A DNA stretch of 64,000 bases from AP-15 sp963772965 (GTDB lineage: Bacteria > Pseudomonadota > Alphaproteobacteria > ATCC43930 > CGMCC-115725). Made by a program: the position numbers and the translations under genes. The DNA is taken from contig CAVYZU010000001.1 in NCBI GenBank assembly GCA_963772965.1, forward strand, positions 62,001 to 126,000, read 5' to 3'. Below, piece after piece: positions 34,490 through 41,973 of the stretch. The stretch's first letter is position 1; each line of letters starts with the position of its first letter. Below the pieces are notes generated by a model that was not told the origin of the DNA, made no database searches, and worked only from the letters and a program-made list of their open reading frames with translations.

Positions 34490-35374
34490 ATGGAACGCCG
34501 CGTCGTATTCGCCGGAAAGCTCCTTCCCGTGTTGATGCTGACCCCGCAGCTGTTGGTGACTGGGGTGTTTTTCTTTTGGCCGGCAGCGCAGGCATTGTTG
34601 CAGTCGGTGCAGCGCCAGGACGCGTTCGGGTTGTCGACCCGATTTGTCGGTTGGGCCAATTTTGCCGCTATCTTTGCCGACCCGTCTTATCTCGCCTCGG
34701 TCGAGGTCAGCTTTGTCTTCGGCTTTGCGGTTGCGGCCTTGGCCTTGGCAGCGGGGCTGCTGTTTGCGGTGATGGCCGATCGGGTGGTTCGCGGCGGCGC
34801 GTTCTACAAGGCAGTGCTAATGCTGCCTTACGCGATCGCCCCGGCAATTGCCGGCGTGCTGTGGCTGTTCCTGTTCAATCCGAGCTTTGGGATCATCGGC
34901 GCGGCATTGCGGCATGTCGGCCTCGACTGGGACTATTTGCTGAACCGGCGGCAAGCCCTGCTGCTCGTGATTCTCGCCGCGGCGTGGAAGCAGATCGGCT
35001 ACAATTTTCTGTTCTTTCTTGCCGGGTTGCAGGCGATTCCGAAATCGCTGATCGAGGCCGCAGCCCTCGATGGCGCCAATGCCCAGCGACGGTTTTGGCG
35101 AATCATTTTCCCATTATTGGCGCCGGTCGGTTTCTTTTTGCTGGTGGTCAACATCGTCTACGCCTTTTTCGATACCTTTGGCATCATCCAGAACGTAACC
35201 CAGGGCGGGCCGGGCCAGGCGACGCAAATCCTGGTGTACAAGGTCTGGTACGATGGCGTTGTCGGGCTCGATCTCGGCGGCTCAGCGGCGCAATCGGTAA
35301 TCCTGATGGCGATTGTCATCGCCCTGACCGCAATCCAGTTTCGGTTTGTCGAGCGCCGGGTGCATTACGCGTGA
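34490..35374 (+). CDS. ugpA: sn-Glycerol-3-phosphate ABC transporter permease UgpA
   Basis: A 294-residue inner-membrane permease with six hydrophobic segments. The ATPase-contact EAA loop is clear (IEAAALDGANAQRRFWRIIFP, about residues 185-205). QNVTQGGPGQATQILVYKVW near the C-terminus is typical of MalF/UgpA-type permeases. It pairs with UgpE. Its stop codon lies within a GTGA overlapping a possible ugpE start. Confidence 0.9.
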   Translation: MERRVVFAGKLLPVLMLTPQLLVTGVFFFWPAAQALLQSVQRQDAFGLSTRFVGWANFAAIFADPSYLASVEVSFVFGFAVAALALAAGLLFAVMADRVVRGGAFYKAVLMLPYAIAPAIAGVLWLFLFNPSFGIIGAALRHVGLDWDYLLNRRQALLLVILAAAWKQIGYNFLFFLAGLQAIPKSLIEAAALDGANAQRRFWRIIFPLLAPVGFFLLVVNIVYAFFDTFGIIQNVTQGGPGQATQILVYKVWYDGVVGLDLGGSAAQSVILMAIVIALTAIQFRFVERRVHYA

Positions 35375-35382
35375 GATCCGGG

Positions 35383-36228
35383 ATGGCGGGCTCGGGCCGC
35401 GGGGCCTGGATCCCGCACCTGGTTTTGCTGGCCGGCCTCGGATTGGTGCTGTTTCCGATATACGTCGCGTTTGTCGCGTCGAGCCTGACCCTCTCCGACA
35501 TCCTCGCCGCCCCGATGACATTGATCCCGGGGCCGCAGCTGATCGCCAATTACCGCGAAGCGCTAACCTCAGGCACGATGGCCACCAGCGGCCAGAGCGT
35601 CGCCGCGATGATGGCCAACAGCCTCGTCATGGCGCTGCTGATTGCGGTCGGAAAGATCGCGATCTCGCTGCCTTCGGCTTATGCGGTCGTATTCTTTCGC
35701 TTTCCGCTGCGCCGGCTGTGCTTCTGGGCGATCTTTGTGACATTGATGCTGCCGGTAGAGGTGCGCATCATCCCGACCTACAAAGTCGCGGCCGATCTGC
35801 AGCTCGTCGACACCCATGCCGGGCTGGCGTTGCCGCTGATCGCCTCGGCCACCGCGACTTTGCTGTTCCGGCAGTTTTTCTTGACGATCCCCGATGAATT
35901 GACCGAGGCCGCCAAGCTCGACGGCGCCGGGCCATGGCGCTTTTTTGTTTGGATCGCGATCCCGTTGTCGCGCACCAACATCGCGGCCTTGTTCGTGATC
36001 CTGTTCATCTATGGCTGGAACCAATATTTGTGGCCGTTGCTAGTGACCGACAGCCCGGGCATGACGACGATCGTGATCGGCATTCGCCAGATGATCGGCA
36101 ATGGCGACGCGCAGACAGCCTGGCAGATCGTGATGGCGACGGCATTGCTTGCGATCCTGCCGCCGGTCGCGATCGTGTTGGCGATGCAGCGCTGGTTTGT
36201 CACCGGCCTGATCGAACCCGAGAAATAA
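35383..36228 (+). CDS. ugpE: sn-Glycerol-3-phosphate ABC transporter permease UgpE
   Basis: A 281-residue permease of the MalG/UgpE type with six hydrophobic segments. The EAA loop is LTEAAKLDGAGPWRFFVWIAIP, followed by IYGWNQYLWPLLVT. ATG 35383 is preferred because it places about 12 residues before the first helix, as in homologues. An in-frame GTG at 35371 overlapping the ugpA stop is also possible. No ugpC ATPase gene follows, which is unusual for this operon, so the energising subunit must come from elsewhere on the genome. Confidence 0.88.
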   Translation: MAGSGRGAWIPHLVLLAGLGLVLFPIYVAFVASSLTLSDILAAPMTLIPGPQLIANYREALTSGTMATSGQSVAAMMANSLVMALLIAVGKIAISLPSAYAVVFFRFPLRRLCFWAIFVTLMLPVEVRIIPTYKVAADLQLVDTHAGLALPLIASATATLLFRQFFLTIPDELTEAAKLDGAGPWRFFVWIAIPLSRTNIAALFVILFIYGWNQYLWPLLVTDSPGMTTIVIGIRQMIGNGDAQTAWQIVMATALLAILPPVAIVLAMQRWFVTGLIEPEK

Positions 36229-36232
36229 AACC

Positions 36233-36278
36233 GCCTGTTCGACGTCTAGAACCAGCTTTTCGATCTGATCGAACAGGC
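36233..36278. repeat. Inverted repeat after ugpE
   Basis: A perfect 10-bp inverted repeat, GCCTGTTCGA (36233-36242) and TCGAACAGGC (36269-36278), with a 26-nt loop, starts 4 bp after the ugpE stop. No T run follows, so it is more likely an mRNA-stabilising or processing hairpin than an intrinsic terminator. Confidence 0.6.
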
Positions 36279-36437
36279 ATCCGTCTACTGTTGGTTTCCT
36301 GCGGTATCGGGTGCGGCACTAAGTTGGTTGCCCCAAACAGGCTAGCCAGGGGACAAATAACGGGCAAAGGAAGTCGATGCACCGAGACGTAACTTGCCGG
36401 CCTGGCGGCCGGGCCATCAACTTATAAGACAGCCGCG

Positions 36438-36590
36438 ATGACCGATGAGCGGAAGCGCGCGCAATACGAATTGCGCGCTTTCTTCGCGCAATTCGACCCA
36501 TGGAGGACGATCATGGTGGCGCTCACGCTCGGTGCGGGGGTTGTCGCCGTCGCGGTTGCCTTGGCGATGCTGATCCCTTCACGTTATTAA
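36438..36590 (+). CDS. Hypothetical small membrane protein (50 aa)
   Basis: A short frame, ATG 36438 to TAA 36590. A charged N-terminus (MTDERKRAQYELRAFFAQF) leads to one hydrophobic helix (about residues 27-46) ending IPSRY. The layout looks like a genuine small inner-membrane protein. Two points argue against it. No strong ribosome-binding site is visible, and a perfect 9-bp hairpin (GCGCGCAAT / ATTGCGCGC, 36457-36478, followed by TTTCTT) lies in its 5' half and could instead be a terminator for the ugp operon. Confidence 0.4.
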   Translation: MTDERKRAQYELRAFFAQFDPWRTIMVALTLGAGVVAVAVALAMLIPSRY

Positions 36591-36624
36591 GGTTACGGCC
36601 AATGACAAATTTGATCGGGGAGGG

Positions 36625-37797
36625 CTAATTCAGGGCGGCGTAAACCGCTTTTTCGAAACGGTCGAACAGCGCCAGCGCCTTGGCGTCGGCGAACGGCAAC
36701 AGTTGCATCAGGATGACGCCGGCGACACCCTTAGCCGGATCGATCCAGAAATAGGTGTTGCCGAGCCCGGCCCAGGCGAGGCTGCCGGCGCCGCGCCCGC
36801 CCGATACCGCCTCGGTCGAGATCATAAAGCCGAGGCTCCATTTCTTGACCATCCCCGGGAAAAACTCGGCGTCGTTGGACGACGCCGGCATCGCTGTTTT
36901 CAGCAGCCGTACGTTCAAGTCGCCGATCGCGTTTTGCGACATCAGCTGAACTGTTTCGGGCTTTAGAACCTGGGCGCCGTTGGCGGCGCGGCCCCGGTTC
37001 AGGAAAAGCTGCGCGAAGGCGAGATAATCCGCCGCCGTGCCATAGAGCCCGCCGCCGCCCATCTCGAATTCCGGATCCTGCGGCAGTTCGAACGGGATCG
37101 GCGCAAGCCCGTCATCCGCGCCGCGCGCATGCATCGCCGCGAGCCGGCCGCGATGGTCCGGCGTCAGCTTGAACGCGGTGTCCTTTATGCCGATTGGTCC
37201 GAACAAATGCTCCGCGAAATATGCCCCGAGCCGTTGGCCGCTGACCCGCTCGACCGCTTTGCCGACCCAATCGATGTTGATGCCGTAATCCCAGCGCTCG
37301 CCGGGATCGAAAACGAGCGGCAATTCCAGCGCCTTATTTTGGCAGGAGATGATCCCGGGAATACCGCATTTCTCCATGTAGCGGCCCATATCCACATTCC
37401 AGATGTCATAGACAAAGCCGGCGGTGTGGGTAATCAGGTGCCGCAATGTGATCGGCCGCCGCGCCGGGCGCAGCCGCGGTTCTCCGGCCTCGTCGAACCC
37501 TTCGAGCACTTGCGGAGCGGCCAGTTCGGGCAGCACCTCGGCAATCGGCTCATCAGGCGCCAGCCTTCCCTGCTCAACGAGCTGCATCGCTGCCGTCGAA
37601 GTGATCGCTTTCGTCATCGACGCGATCCGGAACACGGTATCGCCGGTCATCGCAACGCCGTCGGGCAAGGCTCGCCTGCCAAAGGCGCCCTGATAGACCG
37701 GGCCGTCACGCGTCGCCGCCATGGCGACAACGCCTGGGACATCGCCGCGATCTGTCGCCTCGCGTAATACCCGATCGATCGCTTGTAGCTGGGCCAT
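36625..37797 (-). CDS. Serine hydrolase, class C beta-lactamase/esterase family
   Basis: A 390-residue penicillin-binding-protein-fold hydrolase. The nucleophile motif SxxK is SMTK (about residues 60-63, in FRIASMTKAITS) and the YxN motif is YGIN (about 171-174). LRHLITHTAGF and GGGGLYGTAADYLAFAQLFLN are typical of the family. There is no signal peptide, so a cytoplasmic esterase or transesterase (EstB-like) is more likely than an antibiotic-hydrolysing periplasmic enzyme. It is followed on the same strand, after 82 bp, by neither regulator nor partner gene. Confidence 0.85.
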   Translation of the reverse strand: MAQLQAIDRVLREATDRGDVPGVVAMAATRDGPVYQGAFGRRALPDGVAMTGDTVFRIASMTKAITSTAAMQLVEQGRLAPDEPIAEVLPELAAPQVLEGFDEAGEPRLRPARRPITLRHLITHTAGFVYDIWNVDMGRYMEKCGIPGIISCQNKALELPLVFDPGERWDYGINIDWVGKAVERVSGQRLGAYFAEHLFGPIGIKDTAFKLTPDHRGRLAAMHARGADDGLAPIPFELPQDPEFEMGGGGLYGTAADYLAFAQLFLNRGRAANGAQVLKPETVQLMSQNAIGDLNVRLLKTAMPASSNDAEFFPGMVKKWSLGFMISTEAVSGGRGAGSLAWAGLGNTYFWIDPAKGVAGVILMQLLPFADAKALALFDRFEKAVYAALN

Positions 37798-37879
37798 GAT
37801 TCACTCCCTGTAACGAAGTTGCTGTCGGCACGATCCGGCAACGGATCGACTGCCGAAGCGCGCACTCCGAGCTTTATCT

Positions 37880-39202
37880 TTAACCGTTGTAGCGGTCGAT
37901 CAGGTGAATAAATGACCCGAAGACCGAGCCGCGGCGCAATCCGCAATGGCCTAGATCGGCGCCCGCCGCGTCCGACACTGACCACAGCGGTTCGGCATCG
38001 GCCTCGCACAGCACTGTCGCGTAGTGGAATTCGTGGGCGCGAAAGCCGCTGCCAGCGTGGCCGAGCGGCGTATCGCCGAGGAGGGTCGCGCCGCGATATC
38101 CGAGGCGCAAGCGGCGTTCGGCAAAGCTGGTCTGAAGCGGTAACAGGCCAGCCATCGCGTGCCGACGGCCGTCGGCATCGATCAGAGCTTGACCGAGAAC
38201 CATGTAGCCGCCGCATTCGCCGTAGACGGGTTTTCCGTCGGCGGCAGCGTGGCGCACCCCATCGAGAAAGCGATCCGCTGCGGCAACGCGGCCGGCCCAC
38301 AGCTCGGGGTAACCGCCGGGCAAATATACCGCATCCGCCGACGGTGCGGGCGCTTGGTTAGCAAGCGGCGAGAAGAACTCGACTTCGGCGCCGCTCCGGC
38401 GCCAATCATCGAGCAGGTGCGGATAGACAAAGCAGAAGGCGTCGTCATAGGCGATTGCAACGCGCTGCCCGAGCGCCGGGATGCCTGAAGGGTTTTCGGC
38501 AGCAAACGTCGAAGGCTGAGCCAGGTCGAGCAGCCGGTCGACATCGAGATGGGTCCCGACCAGGTCGGCGGCCCGCTCAATCACTGCCTCTGCGTCGCTC
38601 GCTTCCGCTGCCGGCACGAGCCCGAGATGCCGCGAAGGCAAGCTCAGCTCCGGGTCGGCCGGCAGCGCGCCGAGGATCGGGAGCTCGGGCAGATGCCGGG
38701 CCGCTGCACCACTCAACAGGGCTCGGTGCCGCTCGCTTGCGACGCGATTGAAGATGACCCCGGCAATCGAAATCGCCGACCAATGCCCGATAAATCCGCG
38801 CAAGACAGCCGCGACCGATGCTCCCTGGCCGCGGACATCGACGACCAGCACGACCGGCCAGCCCGTAATCCGCGCCAGTTCGGCGGTGGACCCGGTCTCG
38901 CCATCGGCGCCGGTCCCGTCGAACAAACCCATCACCCCTTCGCACAACACGAGCTCGGCGGCGGTGCTCAGCCCGGTCGCGATGTTGGCAAGCGTGGTCG
39001 GGCGCATCGCCCAGGAGTCGAGGTTCACGCATGCCTTACCCGCGGCCAGCGCGTGAAATGTCGGGTCAATGAAATCCGGACCGGCTTTGGCCGCAACCGC
39101 CGGCCTGCCGCGGCGCTGCAGCTGCCGCAGCAGGCCGGCGGTCACCAGGGTTTTGCCGCTGCCCGAGGCCGGCGCGGCGAGGATCAGTCCGCGCGCGCCC
39201 AC
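37880..39202 (-). CDS. cobB: Cobyrinate a,c-diamide synthase
   Basis: A 440-residue glutamine-dependent amidase of cobalamin biosynthesis that amidates the a and c side chains of (hydrogeno)cobyrinate. The N-terminal P-loop domain opens with ILAAPASGSGKT, followed by KAGPDFIDPTFH and CEGVMGLFDG. The C-terminal glutamine amidotransferase domain has the nucleophile Cys in YGECGGYMVLG, and GFRAHEFHY and GSFIHL near the end. GTG 39202 gives the normal length; the in-frame sequence further upstream is antisense to nothing useful and overlaps the preceding gene. No other cob genes lie in the window. Confidence 0.9.
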   Translation of the reverse strand: MGARGLILAAPASGSGKTLVTAGLLRQLQRRGRPAVAAKAGPDFIDPTFHALAAGKACVNLDSWAMRPTTLANIATGLSTAAELVLCEGVMGLFDGTGADGETGSTAELARITGWPVVLVVDVRGQGASVAAVLRGFIGHWSAISIAGVIFNRVASERHRALLSGAAARHLPELPILGALPADPELSLPSRHLGLVPAAEASDAEAVIERAADLVGTHLDVDRLLDLAQPSTFAAENPSGIPALGQRVAIAYDDAFCFVYPHLLDDWRRSGAEVEFFSPLANQAPAPSADAVYLPGGYPELWAGRVAAADRFLDGVRHAAADGKPVYGECGGYMVLGQALIDADGRRHAMAGLLPLQTSFAERRLRLGYRGATLLGDTPLGHAGSGFRAHEFHYATVLCEADAEPLWSVSDAAGADLGHCGLRRGSVFGSFIHLIDRYNG

Positions 39203-39224
39203 GCCGCGGCGGGAAATCGCCGGG

Positions 39225-39773
39225 CTAGCTCGGCAATTTGTCGCCGTCTGGGGGCGCCGGGATGTCGAATGCGTTGACCATTCCTGACAGGAACGCAAAG
39301 TAGTTCGCCGCGGCGGTCAGTTCGACCAGCCATTGCACGCCATGACGCTCCTTCAGCCGGTCTTGCACCGCCTGGTCGGCGCGGTTGGTGCGGATCAGCT
39401 GGCGAGTATAGGTGACGATGTCGCTCTCGTCGGGCGTCAGGTCTCTCGTATCGCCCTTCGCCCGCAGCAGCGCGATCGTGGACTCGGGCACCCCGGCGCG
39501 GCGCGCGGCGCCGACCTGGGCCGCCCAGACATAAGCCGCTTCCTTTTCGCGGACTGCGGCGAGGATCGCGTGCGAGCGCAATTTCGCCTCGACGATGCTG
39601 TCCTCGCGGAAAAACGTGACGAGCGGCAATACCCGGTGAGCGAGTTCCGGGCTATGCAGCATGACGCTGAACGGCCCACGGACCTGACCAAAGACTTTGA
39701 CGACCTCGTCGACGACGCCGTGATATTGGGCCGGAACATCATCTTTGCCGGAAACCGGCGTTATTCTCGGCAT
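39225..39773 (-). CDS. Carboxymuconolactone decarboxylase/AhpD-like family protein
   Basis: A 182-residue all-helical protein of the CMD/AhpD-like fold. HRVLPLVTFFREDSIVEAKLRSHAILAAVREKEAAYVWAAQVGAARRAGV has the family layout; I see no CxxC redox pair, so an AhpD peroxidase role is unlikely. GGGAGGAGACA precedes ATG 39773. Its closeness to a nitroreductase (12 bp) and an intradiol dioxygenase suggests a small aromatic-catabolic operon. Confidence 0.75.
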   Translation of the reverse strand: MPRITPVSGKDDVPAQYHGVVDEVVKVFGQVRGPFSVMLHSPELAHRVLPLVTFFREDSIVEAKLRSHAILAAVREKEAAYVWAAQVGAARRAGVPESTIALLRAKGDTRDLTPDESDIVTYTRQLIRTNRADQAVQDRLKERHGVQWLVELTAAANYFAFLSGMVNAFDIPAPPDGDKLPS

Positions 39774-39785
39774 TGTCTCCTCCCG

Positions 39786-40445
39786 TTATTTCAAGCCCGG
39801 ATACGGTTTGCCCCAGTCGTCGAGATAAACCACCTCCGACAATGGCCCACGCCCAACCGGCCCAAATCGCCCCATCGGGTAGCCGATCGGCAGAATGGCG
39901 TAGGAATGGTAACCGGGCGGGATGCCCATCGCCGCGTCACACTCTTTCTCGTAGCCGATGTGCCGAGTTGTCAGGGTCGACCCAAGCCCGAGCGCGCGCG
40001 CCGCCAGCAGCATGTTCTGCACCGCCGGATAGATCGACGAACCCGATGAGCGACCGGGATTGGCGCCGTCCTCAAGGCAGGCGACGATCCACACAGGGGC
40101 TTCGTGGTAGTGCTCGGTCAGATATTCGACCGCCGCGTGCTGGCGTTTGTAGCGGGCCGGGTCCGAACCCGGCGGCGGCGGGCTAGACGCGTAGCGCGGT
40201 CCGACAACTTCATCGAAAGCCTTTTTGTAATAGACCTGCACCGCTTTCTTTTTTGCGGGGTCTTTGAGGACGAGAAAGCGCCAGCGCTGGGTATTGCCGC
40301 CGCTTGCCGCGGCCTGGCCGGCAGCAAGGATCTTGTGGATCAGCTCGTCCGGCACCGGGTCGGGTTTGAGCCGCCGCATTGCCCGCATTGTGTGCATAAT
40401 CTCAAAGACGTCGGTGCTCCCAGCTTGTCCTTGTCCCTCAGGCAT
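39786..40445 (-). CDS. Nitroreductase family protein
   Basis: A 219-residue FMN-dependent nitroreductase-fold protein that reduces nitro groups or related substrates with NAD(P)H. Motifs: IMHTMRAMRRLKPDPVP (flavin-binding Arg cluster at the N-terminus), AASGGNTQRWRFLVL, SSIYPAVQNMLLAARALGLG and AILPIGYPMGRFG. The start is set by the ribosome-binding site GGAGGAAGGA directly before the ATG at 40445; the ATG at 40457 lies upstream of that site and is less likely. It is in a same-strand cluster with the CMD protein and the intradiol dioxygenase. Confidence 0.85.
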   Translation of the reverse strand: MPEGQGQAGSTDVFEIMHTMRAMRRLKPDPVPDELIHKILAAGQAAASGGNTQRWRFLVLKDPAKKKAVQVYYKKAFDEVVGPRYASSPPPPGSDPARYKRQHAAVEYLTEHYHEAPVWIVACLEDGANPGRSSGSSIYPAVQNMLLAARALGLGSTLTTRHIGYEKECDAAMGIPPGYHSYAILPIGYPMGRFGPVGRGPLSEVVYLDDWGKPYPGLK

Positions 40446-40515
40446 TCCTTCCTCCATGGCCGGTGGCGGCCAACTCTAAAAGCGATCGATAGAGCCTCAC
40501 AAGGCTGAAGCACCC

Positions 40516-41448
40516 TCAGTGTGCGCCGAGTGCCGCGAGCCGTTTCTGGGCGTCGAGCACGGTGGTAGCACCAGAGGCGGGTTTCAGGTGAAAGTCGAAT
40601 TCCGTCGTGTAATAGGGCGGTTCGATGCCGAGCCGGCGCGCCTCGCCTTCGGAGGCGTCGTGCTGTTTGAAATCGCAAATCAACGAATCCTTGACAGCAA
40701 AGACCGCATCGCTCGCCAAGTATTCGTCGGCGCTGTCGAAGATGTGCGTCGTTACCGGCTCGTAGCCCTCGGCTGATACGACGAAATGGATATGCGCCGG
40801 GCGCCACGGATGGCGGCCGGTTGCGCGCAGCATCGCCCCGACCGGCCCATCCGACGGGATCGGGTAGTGCACCGGTCGCACCGTGCGCACCAGATAGAGG
40901 CCCTCGACGTCGGTGTGGAATTTGCCGCGCATGTGCATCTCGTGCAGGTTGGCGTCCTGTGAATCGTAGAGGCCGCTCGTCTGTGCCTGCCAGACATCGA
41001 GCAATGCGCCCGCGACCGGCCTGCCATCGAGGTCGAGAACCCGCCCGCTGACCAGGGTCGGCGGTCCCACTTTGTCGAGACGGGCAATGTTGCCGCCTGC
41101 GGGCATTTCGGGTGCATTGAGCCGGTGGAACGGACCAAACACGGTCGACTCGGTGGCGCCATCCGGCTTGCGGTGGCTTAAGAGGTCGACCACCATCGAC
41201 ACGCCCAGCGTATCCGAAAACAGGATGAATTCCTGGCGCTTGTCGTCCGAGATGTGGCCGGCCTTAGTCAAGATCTCGATCGCCTGAAACCACTCGGCCT
41301 CGGTCAGGTCGACCTCTTTGACAAACGCGTGCAGGTGTCCGATCAGGCTCAGCATGATCTGCTGCAGCCGCGGGTCGGGCGTCTGCGCAAACCGCTCCAA
41401 AACTTCTTTTGTGATGTCGTCTTCGGTTGTGCTGCGATGATCAGGCAT
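40516..41448 (-). CDS. Intradiol ring-cleavage dioxygenase (hydroxyquinol/catechol 1,2-dioxygenase type)
   Basis: A 310-residue non-haem Fe(III) dioxygenase that opens a catecholic ring between the hydroxyls. The helical N-terminal dimerisation domain (about residues 1-95) is typical of catechol/hydroxyquinol 1,2-dioxygenases. The beta-domain supplies the iron ligands: Tyr in GLYDSQ, Tyr in HYPIPSDGP and two His in RHPWRPAHIHF. ATG 41448 is preceded by GGGGAG; the in-frame ATG at 41505 is not. Hydroxyquinol preference is suggested by overall resemblance only. It heads the cluster with the nitroreductase and CMD protein. Confidence 0.85.
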   Translation of the reverse strand: MPDHRSTTEDDITKEVLERFAQTPDPRLQQIMLSLIGHLHAFVKEVDLTEAEWFQAIEILTKAGHISDDKRQEFILFSDTLGVSMVVDLLSHRKPDGATESTVFGPFHRLNAPEMPAGGNIARLDKVGPPTLVSGRVLDLDGRPVAGALLDVWQAQTSGLYDSQDANLHEMHMRGKFHTDVEGLYLVRTVRPVHYPIPSDGPVGAMLRATGRHPWRPAHIHFVVSAEGYEPVTTHIFDSADEYLASDAVFAVKDSLICDFKQHDASEGEARRLGIEPPYYTTEFDFHLKPASGATTVLDAQKRLAALGAH

Positions 41449-41578
41449 AGTCGATCTCCCCGCTCTCGGCCCTCGAAGACGGCCGTAATCAATTATGCTT
41501 TGCACGCTCGCGCAACTGAAGATCGGCGCTGTTTACACCTTCGGCACGCTCGGACAAAGCGCCGACGATCGGGCGCGC

Positions 41579-41902
41579 TCAGGGATTTGGAAATTGGGTA
41601 TTCTGCCGGCCGTAGAACCAAAAAACCGGCCGGTAGGTTTGGCAGCGCACCTGATCAGCCAGGATCTCGCCTGGAACAGCCGCCAACGCCTTTACCGCCT
41701 CGGTTTGGAACGGGGTGGCGCACATCTGGTCGGCAAGCAGCGGGTTGACGCGCCAATCGTAGCGGTTGAAATCGGCAAATTCGGGCGGGATTTCGCCCGT
41801 GGTCCGGAGCGCGCTGACGCCAAATTCATCCTTGATCGGGATTCGCGGCGTGCAGCCGCCAGCTAACAGGCCAAGCACGACAAAGGCGGAGACAACTCGC
41901 AT
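41579..41902 (-). CDS. Hypothetical lipoprotein
   Basis: A 107-residue protein whose N-terminus MRVVSAFVVLGLLAGGCTP looks like a lipoprotein signal peptide, with Cys at about residue 17, though the residue at -3 is Ala rather than Leu. The mature part (IPPEFADFNRYDWRVNPLLADQMCATPFQ) has two further cysteines. I recognise no family. ATG 41920 is an alternative start. It lies between queG and the dioxygenase on the same strand. Confidence 0.55.
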   Translation of the reverse strand: MRVVSAFVVLGLLAGGCTPRIPIKDEFGVSALRTTGEIPPEFADFNRYDWRVNPLLADQMCATPFQTEAVKALAAVPGEILADQVRCQTYRPVFWFYGRQNTQFPNP

Positions 41903-41973
41903 TACCAACCCGAAGCCCAAGGGTGCGGCGCAGTGTGCCGGGCGAGCGCGCCGAACGCAACCATCGCGATATG

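Noticed and set aside
37880..39298. Longer CobB from the ATG at 39298
   Set aside because: The extra 32 residues overlap the 3' end of the CMD gene and are not CobB-like; GTG 39202 gives the normal length.
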